From Paenibacillus plantarum (GTDB taxonomy: Bacteria > Bacillota > Bacilli > Paenibacillales > NBRC-103111), in NCBI RefSeq assembly GCF_013141695.1, contig NZ_WHNY01000092.1, positions 124,001 through 188,000 on the forward strand: a stretch of DNA of 64,000 nt, read 5' to 3'. Each line of letters opens with the position of its first letter. The first letter of the stretch is position 1. Below, one piece after another: positions 50,092-58,256 of the stretch. Under the pieces are notes generated by a model that had not been told where the DNA came from, did no database searches, and worked only from the letters and a program-made list of their open reading frames with translations. The translations under genes were made by a program, and so were the position numbers.

Positions 50092-51951
50092 CTATTCTCT
50101 TGAGGCAGCTGCAACTGAAATGCCATACCTGAGCATATGCTCCAGCTCTAAACGATCAACAGGGGGACTAAACCAATAACCTTGAACCTCATTGCATCGA
50201 TTTTGATATAAGAATTTCAATTGATCTTCGGTCTCTACACCTTCTGCGATAACTTTCAGATTCAAATGGTGCGTCATGGCTATAATCGTGGCAACAATGG
50301 CCGCGTCATTCGGATCTACCATGATATCGCGGACGAAGGAGCGGTCAATCTTCAGCTTATCAATCGGAAATTTCTTCAAATAATAGAGCGAACTATAGCC
50401 TGTACCGAAGTCGTCGATACTCACATTCACACCAAGTTCTTTCAATTCAAGCAGGGATTGAATGGCATGATCCACATCCATCGTCATACTTTCCGTAATT
50501 TCCAACTCCAAATATTGCGGATCCAGCTCGGTCTGCTCAAGAACATGCCTTATTTTCCCTTTGAGATTATGCTGGAAAAACTGTCGCATCGATAAATTCA
50601 CTGAGATCGGAATAGGGGCGTACCCTTCAGACTGCCATGTTTTGTTTTGCTTACAAGCCGCGCGGAGCACCCACTCGCCAATCGGTACGATCAATCCACT
50701 TTCTTCCGCTAATGGGATAAAATGATTAGGCATAACCATCCCCTTGTCCGGGTGATTCCACCGAATTAATGCTTCTACACCAACAATTCGCCCCGATCCT
50801 ATATCCACCTGTGGCTGGTAGTACAATACGAACTCTTCATTAACTAACGCTCTGCGCAGCTCATTCTCCAGCCTCAAACGATTGATAGAAACAGATTTCA
50901 TATCCGAATTGAATATCTGAAAATCGTTTCGCCCTTTCTCTTTGGCCCGGGCTAATGCAATATCCGCATATTTCATCAATTCGTCAGCCTCACCTGTATC
51001 TTCCGAAGAAATGGCGACACCTATACTTGCCGTGACATGCAGCTCATATTGTTCAAGGAGGAAGGGCTTCTCCAAGACACGATTGATTTCAGCAATAACG
51101 GTCATCACATCATTCACATCTTCTACATTGGAATAGTAAAAGGCAAACTCGTCACCTTCCGTACGCGCCAAGAAATCCTCAGCGGTCAAACAGCGAGTGA
51201 ACCGTTCTGCGAGTTGAAGTAGCAGCATGTTGCCATAGTCATGCCCAAAGCTATCATTTACAAGTTTGAAGCGATCAATATCCAAATAAAACACTGCGAC
51301 CTTATGTCCTTCTACTTTACAAAGACGCAGTCGTTCGTCCAAACGATCTTTAAATAACCGGCGATTCGGAAGCCCCGTCATATCATCGTAATAGGCCATA
51401 TAGCGGACTTGCTCATCGCCACGTTTACGTTCCGTAATGTCCTGACAAATCAGAATATTACCTTTGGAATGGTGATGGATATCGACAGGAACAGCTGTGA
51501 CGTGCAAATCGACACGATAACCGCGCTGATGCAGTACCGACGTATCAAAGGTATATGGAATTCCGTTGCGACTTTGCTGCAATTGCCACTCGGTTGTCTC
51601 CAACTGCTCTTCCGTTACAATGCCTGTAAAAGGTTGATGCATTAGATCTGTAACTGAGTATCCCAGAATCGATTCTACCGCTTGATTCATACGAATAAAT
51701 TTACCTTCATCATTAAAAATCCCGATCGCATTGGGATTATGTTCAAATAGCGAATCCAGTACACTTAGATACGCATGATCTCTCGGGAGTTCCTTGGGTA
51801 TCGGCGGTTGTCGCAGCGAATTCTTAGCACGCAATACGTAAAGTAGTGCGAGTGCGCCCAAGAGACAAATCCATGGGGCGTACGGCTTTACGAAAATGCT
51901 AACGCATATGGCTACGACGACATATACGCCAATATAGAGCCGATTGTTCAC
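50092..51951 (-). CDS. Membrane PAS-GGDEF-EAL protein (c-di-GMP turnover)
   Basis: 619 residues, GTG start at 51951 seven bases behind GGAGG. Two N-terminal membrane segments (about 5-42), a PAS domain (LFEHNPNAIGIFNDEGKFIR to about 180), a GGDEF domain with the active loop TEGDEF in place of GGDEF, and an EAL domain with GVEALIRW, LEITES, SIDDFGTGYSSL and VIAEGVET all intact. The phosphodiesterase half should be active; the cyclase half may be active or serve as a GTP sensor. An allosteric RxxD site is absent: the position before the loop reads TAED. Confidence 0.9.
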   Translation of the reverse strand: MNNRLYIGVYVVVAICVSIFVKPYAPWICLLGALALLYVLRAKNSLRQPPIPKELPRDHAYLSVLDSLFEHNPNAIGIFNDEGKFIRMNQAVESILGYSVTDLMHQPFTGIVTEEQLETTEWQLQQSRNGIPYTFDTSVLHQRGYRVDLHVTAVPVDIHHHSKGNILICQDITERKRGDEQVRYMAYYDDMTGLPNRRLFKDRLDERLRLCKVEGHKVAVFYLDIDRFKLVNDSFGHDYGNMLLLQLAERFTRCLTAEDFLARTEGDEFAFYYSNVEDVNDVMTVIAEINRVLEKPFLLEQYELHVTASIGVAISSEDTGEADELMKYADIALARAKEKGRNDFQIFNSDMKSVSINRLRLENELRRALVNEEFVLYYQPQVDIGSGRIVGVEALIRWNHPDKGMVMPNHFIPLAEESGLIVPIGEWVLRAACKQNKTWQSEGYAPIPISVNLSMRQFFQHNLKGKIRHVLEQTELDPQYLELEITESMTMDVDHAIQSLLELKELGVNVSIDDFGTGYSSLYYLKKFPIDKLKIDRSFVRDIMVDPNDAAIVATIIAMTHHLNLKVIAEGVETEDQLKFLYQNRCNEVQGYWFSPPVDRLELEHMLRYGISVAAASRE

Positions 51952-52110
51952 GAATTCGCCTCCTTCTAAAGTTCTATGTTCAATAGGGTAGCCTTTCGTA
52001 GATGTCCGCTCCTAGCTCCCAAATGATGTAAAATAATCTCGCGCACATTACCAATCAGTGTTTACTTTCTACAAAGGTCGTGCCATTTCCTGCTAACTTG
52101 CCATGAAATG

Positions 52111-52142
52111 CGAAAAAGAGCCAGATTTCTCCGGCTCTTTCG
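52111..52142 (-). terminator. Terminator of the DUF423 gene
   Basis: Arms CGAAAAAGAGCC and GGCTCTTTCG around AGATTTCTCC with A runs; two bases after the stop on the minus strand. Confidence 0.75.
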
Positions 52143-52143
52143 A

Positions 52144-52515
52144 CTAATTTAATTTAAACGCTGCAATGGCTAACAGGGTCCAACCGACAAGGAAGCTTAA
52201 TCCGCCTAGCGGAGTTATAGGTCCTAAGGCTTTAATACCTGTCAAGCTTAATCCATACAAACTGCCAGAGAACAAGATAATTCCGATGAAGATAGCCCAC
52301 CCTGAGGCATTCACCAAGGAAGTATTTCCTAGCTTGTCCGAGAGCAGTGCGATCACGAGTAAAGCAATCGCGTGGATCATGTGATAATGAACGCCTGTTT
52401 GAAACACATCGATCTTATCGGGAATTTTCGCTTTTAGAATATGGGCACCAAACGCACCTAAAGCGACAGACAGGAAAGCATTCAAGCTTCCAAGAATCAA
52501 AAACAATTTCATCAT
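52144..52515 (-). CDS. DUF423 membrane protein (YwdK type)
   Basis: 123 residues, ATG 52515 (or the ATG three bases later). Four membrane segments with the family pattern GSLNAFLSVALGAFGAHIL, TGVHYHMIHAIALLVIALL, FIGIILFSGSLYGLSLTGI and ITPLGGLSFLVGWTLLAIAA. Function unknown. It lies 32 bases after the next small gene upstream and may be in an operon with it. Confidence 0.88.
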   Translation of the reverse strand: MMKLFLILGSLNAFLSVALGAFGAHILKAKIPDKIDVFQTGVHYHMIHAIALLVIALLSDKLGNTSLVNASGWAIFIGIILFSGSLYGLSLTGIKALGPITPLGGLSFLVGWTLLAIAAFKLN

Positions 52516-52547
52516 AAGACTACATTTCCTTTCCTTGCTGTGTTGAA

Positions 52548-52850
52548 CTACTCGACTTCACCAATATCATGTTGACCTACAATTAAACGAACAGGCTCTA
52601 AGAAAACACGCGTAACGGTAGGCTGCTCGATTAAATTCACTTCAATATCTTCAATTTTATAACGAATCGTCTTACCTTCACGCTTGTCATAGACAACGTC
52701 AAACTGTTTCAAACCTAGCTGATGAATCAGAACGGAAGAACCTATCGAGACAGCGTTGGATTCAAATTCCCCATGTTCAAATATAACCTCGGACATAATC
52801 TCATCATTCATATCGACAATCGTGACGTACTGGCAAAATTGGTATCTCAT
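52548..52850 (-). CDS. Small protein of unknown function
   Basis: 100 residues, ATG 52850 behind GAGGAGG. No signal peptide or membrane segment. Alternating hydrophobic pattern (YQFCQYVTIVDMNDEIMSEV, DVVYDKREGKTIRYKIEDIE) points to a small beta-sandwich. I do not recognise the family. The strong ribosome site and tight spacing to DUF423 support a real gene. Confidence 0.7.
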   Translation of the reverse strand: MRYQFCQYVTIVDMNDEIMSEVIFEHGEFESNAVSIGSSVLIHQLGLKQFDVVYDKREGKTIRYKIEDIEVNLIEQPTVTRVFLEPVRLIVGQHDIGEVE

Positions 52851-52948
52851 CGTTAAAAATCCTCCTCGAATTGGATGTATTTAGGTATATATACCCATTC
52901 GCCGAAAATTGTCGATATTCCTGCTAGTTTCATGATTCCCCACAATGT

Positions 52949-53869
52949 TCAAATAAAATCCAACAAATAGATGACAATTGGTATCGTAAACATGCTGAAA
53001 AGTGTCGATGTAAAGACCGCCTGCGAAGAAAACTCGGCTTCATTCTCATACTCAATGGCAAGGAGTACACTACTTAATGAAGTAGGAACTGCGCAGGACA
53101 GAATTAACGCCTTCGCGGTCAAGCCTTCAATTCCCAACATCCACACCACCAGAAAGCCTAACAGCGGACCTATCGCCAAGCGCAGCATATTCGACAACAA
53201 GACATTCGAGAACTGAAATGTCCATTTCATGGCTCCAAGCTGTACGCCTAACGTCAACAGCGCTGTGGCCATAAAGGCATTTGCGATGTAGTTCAACGGG
53301 ATGTTGATCGAGGATGGCACTGGCACATGGTAATAACGTAACAAGACCGCTATTGGAATGGCATAAATGACAGGTAACGAGAGAATCGTTTTCATCGTCG
53401 CCTTCCAAGAAGCCTTATGGGCATTTAAGGTGTAAATTCCATAGGTATTAGGGATGAGCGTCTGCATAATCATAATAACGATCTGGATAGCCAGTGTATA
53501 GGCGTTGCCGCCGAATACGGTTTGATTGAGTGGCAGTGCATAATTAGCGCTATTGTAGAAAATAACACTATTTCGCATGGCGATCCGCATGCCGCGCTTC
53601 AGCTTCTGTATGCGGATGATCACTTCAATGATCGCAAATAGAAGGCTAAAGAAAATGACAAAAAATAAGAGCACCTGCATGAGGATGGAGAGACTCATTT
53701 CGGATTCATACAGTTTTACAAAAACAAGTGCTGGCGAAAATACATAGAAATTCAGCTTCGAGAGTGTACGAATGTCAATTTGAAAGGCGCGATACATGGT
53801 CACGCCAACCGCGATCATGATACAAATCGGAACAATATTATTGACTAGAATATAAACGAAATAATTCAT
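52949..53869 (-). CDS. AEC-family (auxin efflux carrier-like) transporter
   Basis: 306 residues, ATG 53869 behind GAGG. About ten membrane segments in two halves. Blocks: NNIVPICIMIAVGVTMYRAF, LNFYVFSPALVFVKLYE, FYNSANYALPLNQTVFGGNA, TALLTLGVQLGAMKW and ALILSCAVPTSLSSVLLAIE, the last matching the family's conserved C-terminal helix. Members export organic acids such as malate. It follows the OhrR-like gene by 39 bases and is probably under its control. Confidence 0.87.
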   Translation of the reverse strand: MNYFVYILVNNIVPICIMIAVGVTMYRAFQIDIRTLSKLNFYVFSPALVFVKLYESEMSLSILMQVLLFFVIFFSLLFAIIEVIIRIQKLKRGMRIAMRNSVIFYNSANYALPLNQTVFGGNAYTLAIQIVIMIMQTLIPNTYGIYTLNAHKASWKATMKTILSLPVIYAIPIAVLLRYYHVPVPSSINIPLNYIANAFMATALLTLGVQLGAMKWTFQFSNVLLSNMLRLAIGPLLGFLVVWMLGIEGLTAKALILSCAVPTSLSSVLLAIEYENEAEFSSQAVFTSTLFSMFTIPIVIYLLDFI

Positions 53870-53908
53870 TACATAGCCTCAATTCGTCGAGAATCCCCAT
53901 GATGCTCC

Positions 53909-54349
53909 TTACATGGAGGCATTAACGCTTGTGATAATTCGTTTCAACTGCGCGTTGAAATTCGTAATTTCTTCCGGTGATAAACCACTCGAAGCGAACA
54001 GTGTCTGCGGAATGCATAGCGCCTGATCGTAGAGAGCTAGTCCGGCTTCTGTGATGCGAATGAGTACTACCCGTTCATCTTCCTGTGAACGATTCCGAAC
54101 GAGCAATTTCTGCGCTTCCATTCTTTTGAGCATAGGGGTCAGTGTTCCGGAGTCCAGATCTAGCTTCTCACTAAGCTCCTTCACCGTGCTCTCCTGCTGC
54201 TCCCAGAGCACAAGCAGAACCAAGTATTGCGGATACGTGATACCAAGCTCCTCGAGAAAAGGGCGATACATCCGAGTGATCGCTCTGGAGCTCGCATATA
54301 GGCTGAAACAAAGCTGATTCTCCAGCTTCAAAAATTCACTGCTGCTCAT
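53909..54349 (-). CDS. OhrR-like MarR-family redox regulator
   Basis: 146 residues from ATG 54349, seven bases behind AAAGGA; a GTG/ATG frame from 54415 has no site. The length (147 in B. subtilis OhrR) and the block KLENQLCFSLYASSRAI, with the peroxide-reactive Cys near residue 14, match OhrR. YPQYLVLLVLWEQQE and the winged helix LSEKLDLDSGTLTPMLKRME follow, then RSQEDERVVLIRITEAG. OhrR represses the peroxidase gene ohrA until oxidised by organic peroxides. No ohr gene is in the window; an AEC transporter is the only apparent partner. Confidence 0.83.
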   Translation of the reverse strand: MSSSEFLKLENQLCFSLYASSRAITRMYRPFLEELGITYPQYLVLLVLWEQQESTVKELSEKLDLDSGTLTPMLKRMEAQKLLVRNRSQEDERVVLIRITEAGLALYDQALCIPQTLFASSGLSPEEITNFNAQLKRIITSVNASM

Positions 54350-54428
54350 AGTCGTATCCTTTCCTTCATCATATTGTGAACAATCGATTTGCTTCCAATT
54401 TAAACAAAAAGTCACCGACTGTCAATAC

Positions 54429-54473
54429 AAAACGCGGATGAGCACCCATCTATCAGGCACACATCCGCGTTTT
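54429..54473. terminator. Terminator after the second sugar-importer operon
   Basis: Arms AAAACGCGGATG and CATCCGCGTTTT around a 21-base loop, A and T runs on both sides, 11 bases after the binding-protein stop. Confidence 0.85.
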
Positions 54474-54483
54474 TTAAGATAAT

Positions 54484-56073
54484 TTATTTAATATTTTGAC
54501 TTTTCACATACTCCAACCATTGTTTCTTGTATTCAGCTTGGATTTTATCAAGCCCGGCTACTTTGGCCTTTTCCATAAATGTTTTCAATCCGCCTTCAAC
54601 ATCCGCAACAAGACCTGCCTCAAGTGGATACAGATATTGTTTCTCCACTTGCTCTAATGCCGCTCTTTCTGCTTGATAGCTCGTGTAGTCTTCTGCAAAT
54701 CCTGTGTATTTATCAGGTGTTGCAATTTTATCCAGATCAGCGAAGATTTTTTTCACGCCATCGTAGCCTTTATCGAATAGCATAAACTCAGGATTTCTCC
54801 ATGCCCAACCCTGCATTGCTTCTCTAGGGAAACCATTGCTGTTCGTGTCACCGATCATGGTGTAGTAACCATTATCAACCGTGTAGTTTTTGCCTAAGAT
54901 ACCGTACTCAGTCAATTGATTGTACGTTTTGTCTGTTACCATTTTTTCGTAGAAAGCAAGTGCACGTTCGGCGTTTTTACTGCTTTTCGGAATCGCGAAG
55001 CCATTGTGGATCGGGTGAACTGGCTCTGCATGCCCTTTAATCATTGGCGCTGGGTAGTACTCAAGCTTCCAGTCTGGGTGAGTAGAAGCAATTTTCAGCT
55101 TTTGATCATTGAAGCGGCTAGGGTTATCTCCAAGATTCGCTGCTGCTTTACCGCTTGTAATCAAATCCGTCATCGCATCCTTCGTGTTCAAGACGTTCTT
55201 CGTAATGTAGCCCGCATCCTGCCATTTCTTCATTGCTTTCAGCTCATTCAAGTGCTCTGCAGAACCCCAGTACAAGCTAACATCAGATGGCGTTTTATAG
55301 CCAATGTTCAACCCATAAGGAACGGCTCCAATGGGATCGATGGTTAAGTTTTTGTATTGATCAGAAAGACTGCCTTTCACATCACTATTCGCTGCCAATG
55401 GTACCATATCAGGTACATTTTTCTTGATACCAGCTAGATATGCTTCGAAATTAGCAAGGGAATCCGGCTTCGGCAAATTAAACTTCTCTCTGAGATCCTC
55501 ACGCCAGATAAAACCTGTCGTTACGTACTCTTTATACGTGGCAGGAACGGTGTAGATTTTGCCATCAATTTTGACAGCTTCCCACATGTCTTTCGGTACG
55601 AAGCTATTCAATTTAGGCGCTGCTTTCGGAAGCAACTCATCCAGTGCTAGGAAAGCTCCTTTTTTGGCATAGGATTGGTATTGCGTCCACTCTGCTGTGA
55701 AGATCAAATCAACCGCTTGGCCGGAAGATAATAATAGCTTATATTTCTGATCCCAATCCGTCCACGTTGTGAAATTGAATTTAACTGTCGCATTCAGATC
55801 CTTCAAGGCCAGCTTGTTAATTTCTTCTTCAATAACTGGAAGATCTTTCGGCGCAGGTCCTAACATATAGAATTGCAATTCTACTTTCTTCGATGTATCC
55901 AAGCCTGCTGGCTTAGCTGTAGCCGCTGCTGTAGCTTCTGGTGCTTTCGTTGCTGGGGCTGCGGAAGGAATTGGCGAACTTGTGGATGTGGAACTGCTAC
56001 ACCCTGCAACAACGGAACCGGCAAGTGCTAATGCCATTGACACACTGTACATCTTTTTCGCATTACTTTTCAT
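54484..56073 (-). CDS. Sugar ABC transporter solute-binding lipoprotein (LplA type)
   Basis: 529 residues, ATG 56073 behind AAGGGAGG. Lipobox VVAGC, an Ala/Thr/Pro linker, then the large binding-protein fold: VELQFYMLGPAPKDLPVIEE, EINKLALKDLNATVKFNFTT trimmed to its core, TWTDWDQKYKLLLSSGQAVDL and a C-terminal part with GWAWRNPEFMLFDKG. The opening blocks (MLGPAPKDLPVI, INKL, WTDW) are typical of the YtcQ/LplA group with DUF3502-like C-terminus. It captures an unknown oligosaccharide. Last gene of the three-gene importer; no ATPase or enzyme gene follows. Confidence 0.9.
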   Translation of the reverse strand: MKSNAKKMYSVSMALALAGSVVAGCSSSTSTSSPIPSAAPATKAPEATAAATAKPAGLDTSKKVELQFYMLGPAPKDLPVIEEEINKLALKDLNATVKFNFTTWTDWDQKYKLLLSSGQAVDLIFTAEWTQYQSYAKKGAFLALDELLPKAAPKLNSFVPKDMWEAVKIDGKIYTVPATYKEYVTTGFIWREDLREKFNLPKPDSLANFEAYLAGIKKNVPDMVPLAANSDVKGSLSDQYKNLTIDPIGAVPYGLNIGYKTPSDVSLYWGSAEHLNELKAMKKWQDAGYITKNVLNTKDAMTDLITSGKAAANLGDNPSRFNDQKLKIASTHPDWKLEYYPAPMIKGHAEPVHPIHNGFAIPKSSKNAERALAFYEKMVTDKTYNQLTEYGILGKNYTVDNGYYTMIGDTNSNGFPREAMQGWAWRNPEFMLFDKGYDGVKKIFADLDKIATPDKYTGFAEDYTSYQAERAALEQVEKQYLYPLEAGLVADVEGGLKTFMEKAKVAGLDKIQAEYKKQWLEYVKSQNIK

Positions 56074-56153
56074 GTAAATCCTCCCTTTATTTGTGCATAA
56101 TTGAAATTAGTCAAACAATCTATGTTAGCTGACGGAATAACTCCGTTACAGTT

Positions 56154-57044
56154 CTAACCTTTTACAGCGCCTATGGTTAGGCCTTTAACGAAAAATCGTT
56201 GGACGAATGGATATAGGAATAAAATCGGTCCGGTTACAATAATAGCCATGGCTAGTTTGGTAGATTCCGATGGAATGTCCTGACTCATCGTTACTCCCGT
56301 ACTGACACCAAGCTGTGAAACCGCAGCTGCTGTGTTAATAATGTTATACAAGAAATACTGCAACTCGTATTTGTTCTGATCATTAATAAAGAGCGATGTC
56401 GAGAACCAGCTGTTCCAATAATGTAAAGCCAGGAATAATCCAACAGTCGCAATCCCAGGCATCGCTAGCGGAAGAACTACACGGTAATAAATCGTGAAGT
56501 CATTCGCGCCATCAATCTTCGAAGACTCTGTTAACTCTTCTGGAATTGATGACTTAATGAAGCTGCGCATTAATATAATAAGGAAGGGAGACATGAGTCC
56601 TGGGAAAATCAGTGCTGCGTACGTATCTGTTAACTGCAGATATTTCGTCATCATGATGTACCAAGGGACAAGGCCACCACCGAAAAGCGTCGTAAAGTAA
56701 ATATAGAAGGAAAGCTTGTTCCGATACTTAAAATCTTTCCTTTGCAGCACGTAACCGGCCATCGTCATCATGAACAACCCTAGCGCCGTCCCGACTACCG
56801 TTACAAAGATCGTAACCCCGTAGGCTGTTAATACTTTTTCCGGGAATGTTAGAACCGCCTTGTAGGCTGTCAATGAAAAGACACTCGGTATGAGGTGATA
56901 TCCATCTCTTATAATGGATTCATTATCCGTAAGTGAACCCGAAATAATGAGAAGGAAGGGAAACAAACAAATCACAGAAAACGCGATAATGACAAGATAG
57001 GCAATAATGTTGAATGTAACGGAATCTATTCCTCTGGTACGCAA
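56154..57044 (-). CDS. Sugar ABC transporter permease (YtcP type)
   Basis: 296 residues, TTG start at 57044 seven bases behind AGGAGGTG. Six membrane segments, EAA loop ELTESSKIDGANDFTIYYRV followed by VLPLAMPGIATVGLFLALHY, and the C-terminal signature RFFVKGLTIGAVKG. Pairs with the LplB-type permease 13 bases upstream. Confidence 0.92.
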   Translation of the reverse strand: MRTRGIDSVTFNIIAYLVIIAFSVICLFPFLLIISGSLTDNESIIRDGYHLIPSVFSLTAYKAVLTFPEKVLTAYGVTIFVTVVGTALGLFMMTMAGYVLQRKDFKYRNKLSFYIYFTTLFGGGLVPWYIMMTKYLQLTDTYAALIFPGLMSPFLIILMRSFIKSSIPEELTESSKIDGANDFTIYYRVVLPLAMPGIATVGLFLALHYWNSWFSTSLFINDQNKYELQYFLYNIINTAAAVSQLGVSTGVTMSQDIPSESTKLAMAIIVTGPILFLYPFVQRFFVKGLTIGAVKG

Positions 57045-57057
57045 GTGCAGTCACCTC

Positions 57058-57981
57058 CTAGAAAAGTGCATATTCATCATTTGATTTTTTAATCAGATAG
57101 TTCACAGTCATAATAAGTACAAAGCCGAAGATCGACTGGAACAATCCAGCTGAGGTCGCCATCCCGATGTCAAACGTAACCTTCAAAGAGCGGAAAACGT
57201 AAGTATCCAAGATGTCCGTTGCATTGTATAAGATCCCGTTATTCCCAATTAATTGGTAAAATAGATCGAATTGACCTTTCATAATGCTGCCCAGTGCGAA
57301 TAACAGCAATATAATGAAGGTTGGCTTCAGCATCGGAATCGTTATGTACCAAATCCGTTGGAAAATGTTCGCTCCATCAATCGTTGCCGCTTCGTAATAC
57401 TCATCACTGATGCCAGTTATCGTGGCGAGATAGATCACCATGGTGTAGCCCACATTCTTCCATACATAGAACATAATCAACAGAAAAACCCATGAAGAAG
57501 GTGTGTTATAAATGTCCACCGGGTTGGATCCCCAGGATTTAAGCGTGGTATTCACAAAACCAGTATCATAATTAAACATGTTGTAAGCGATTGCATTCAG
57601 AAGAACAAATGAAATAAAATAAGGTAAGAACATCACGGATTGCGTAAGTTTCTTGAAGAACTTCCCTGTCATTTCACTTAATAAGATGGCGCAAAAGATG
57701 GCTGCCGCATTTAAAAACACGATGAATGCCAAATTGTAGGCCACCGTATTCCGCGTAAGCGTCCACAGCACGCCTGATTTCCATAAGAATTCGAAATTCT
57801 CCAAGCCTACAAATGGACTTCCGAAAAGTCCCCCATTAAAATCAAACCGAGTAAATGCGAAGTAGATCCCAACCATCGGTACGTACGAATTAATAAAGAA
57901 GAAGATCAACGTTGGCGCTATCATGAGAAACAACAATTTATTTTTGTTTAACTCATAGAAAAATCCTTTCTTTCGGATCAT
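57058..57981 (-). CDS. Sugar ABC transporter permease (LplB type)
   Basis: 307 residues, ATG 57981 nine bases behind GGAGG. Six membrane segments; FINSYVPMVGIYFAFTRFDF after the first and the EAA loop EYYEAATIDGANIFQRIWYI. First gene of the importer operon, divergent from the AraC sensor gene across 275 bases that must hold both promoters. Confidence 0.92.
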   Translation of the reverse strand: MIRKKGFFYELNKNKLLFLMIAPTLIFFFINSYVPMVGIYFAFTRFDFNGGLFGSPFVGLENFEFLWKSGVLWTLTRNTVAYNLAFIVFLNAAAIFCAILLSEMTGKFFKKLTQSVMFLPYFISFVLLNAIAYNMFNYDTGFVNTTLKSWGSNPVDIYNTPSSWVFLLIMFYVWKNVGYTMVIYLATITGISDEYYEAATIDGANIFQRIWYITIPMLKPTFIILLLFALGSIMKGQFDLFYQLIGNNGILYNATDILDTYVFRSLKVTFDIGMATSAGLFQSIFGFVLIMTVNYLIKKSNDEYALF

Positions 57982-58256
57982 GCTGGTAAACCTCCCTGCG
58001 TTAATATGTCCTGTTTATCTTGTCGGTTGCCATACTCGAATTATAGACAGAATCGTTCCATCAAGGATACTGAAGATCTGCTAACATTTATGAACGAACC
58101 CACCCAAAACCGTCTAAACGGCATATGCACAATGTAAACTTTCATGGAGAATTCGGCGTTTATAGCGCTTTTTCAGCCCTTGAGCTCTCCGATTCCATTG
58201 CAAGCCGAATAAAGTTGGGATATACTTTTTTTACCAAAGGGGGGGAGACGGATAGC
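57982..58256. promoter_or_regulatory. Divergent control region between importer and AraC sensor
   Basis: 275 bases with the ribosome sites of both genes at the ends. No clear operator repeat was recognised. An open frame from 58125 into the AraC gene exists but has no ribosome site; GGGGGGGAG just before 58257 decides the start. Confidence 0.4.

Noticed and set aside
58125..58256. N-terminal extension of the AraC sensor
   Set aside because: No ribosome site before 58125, while GGGGGGGAG lies just before ATG 58257, which also gives the normal membrane-anchor N-terminus.
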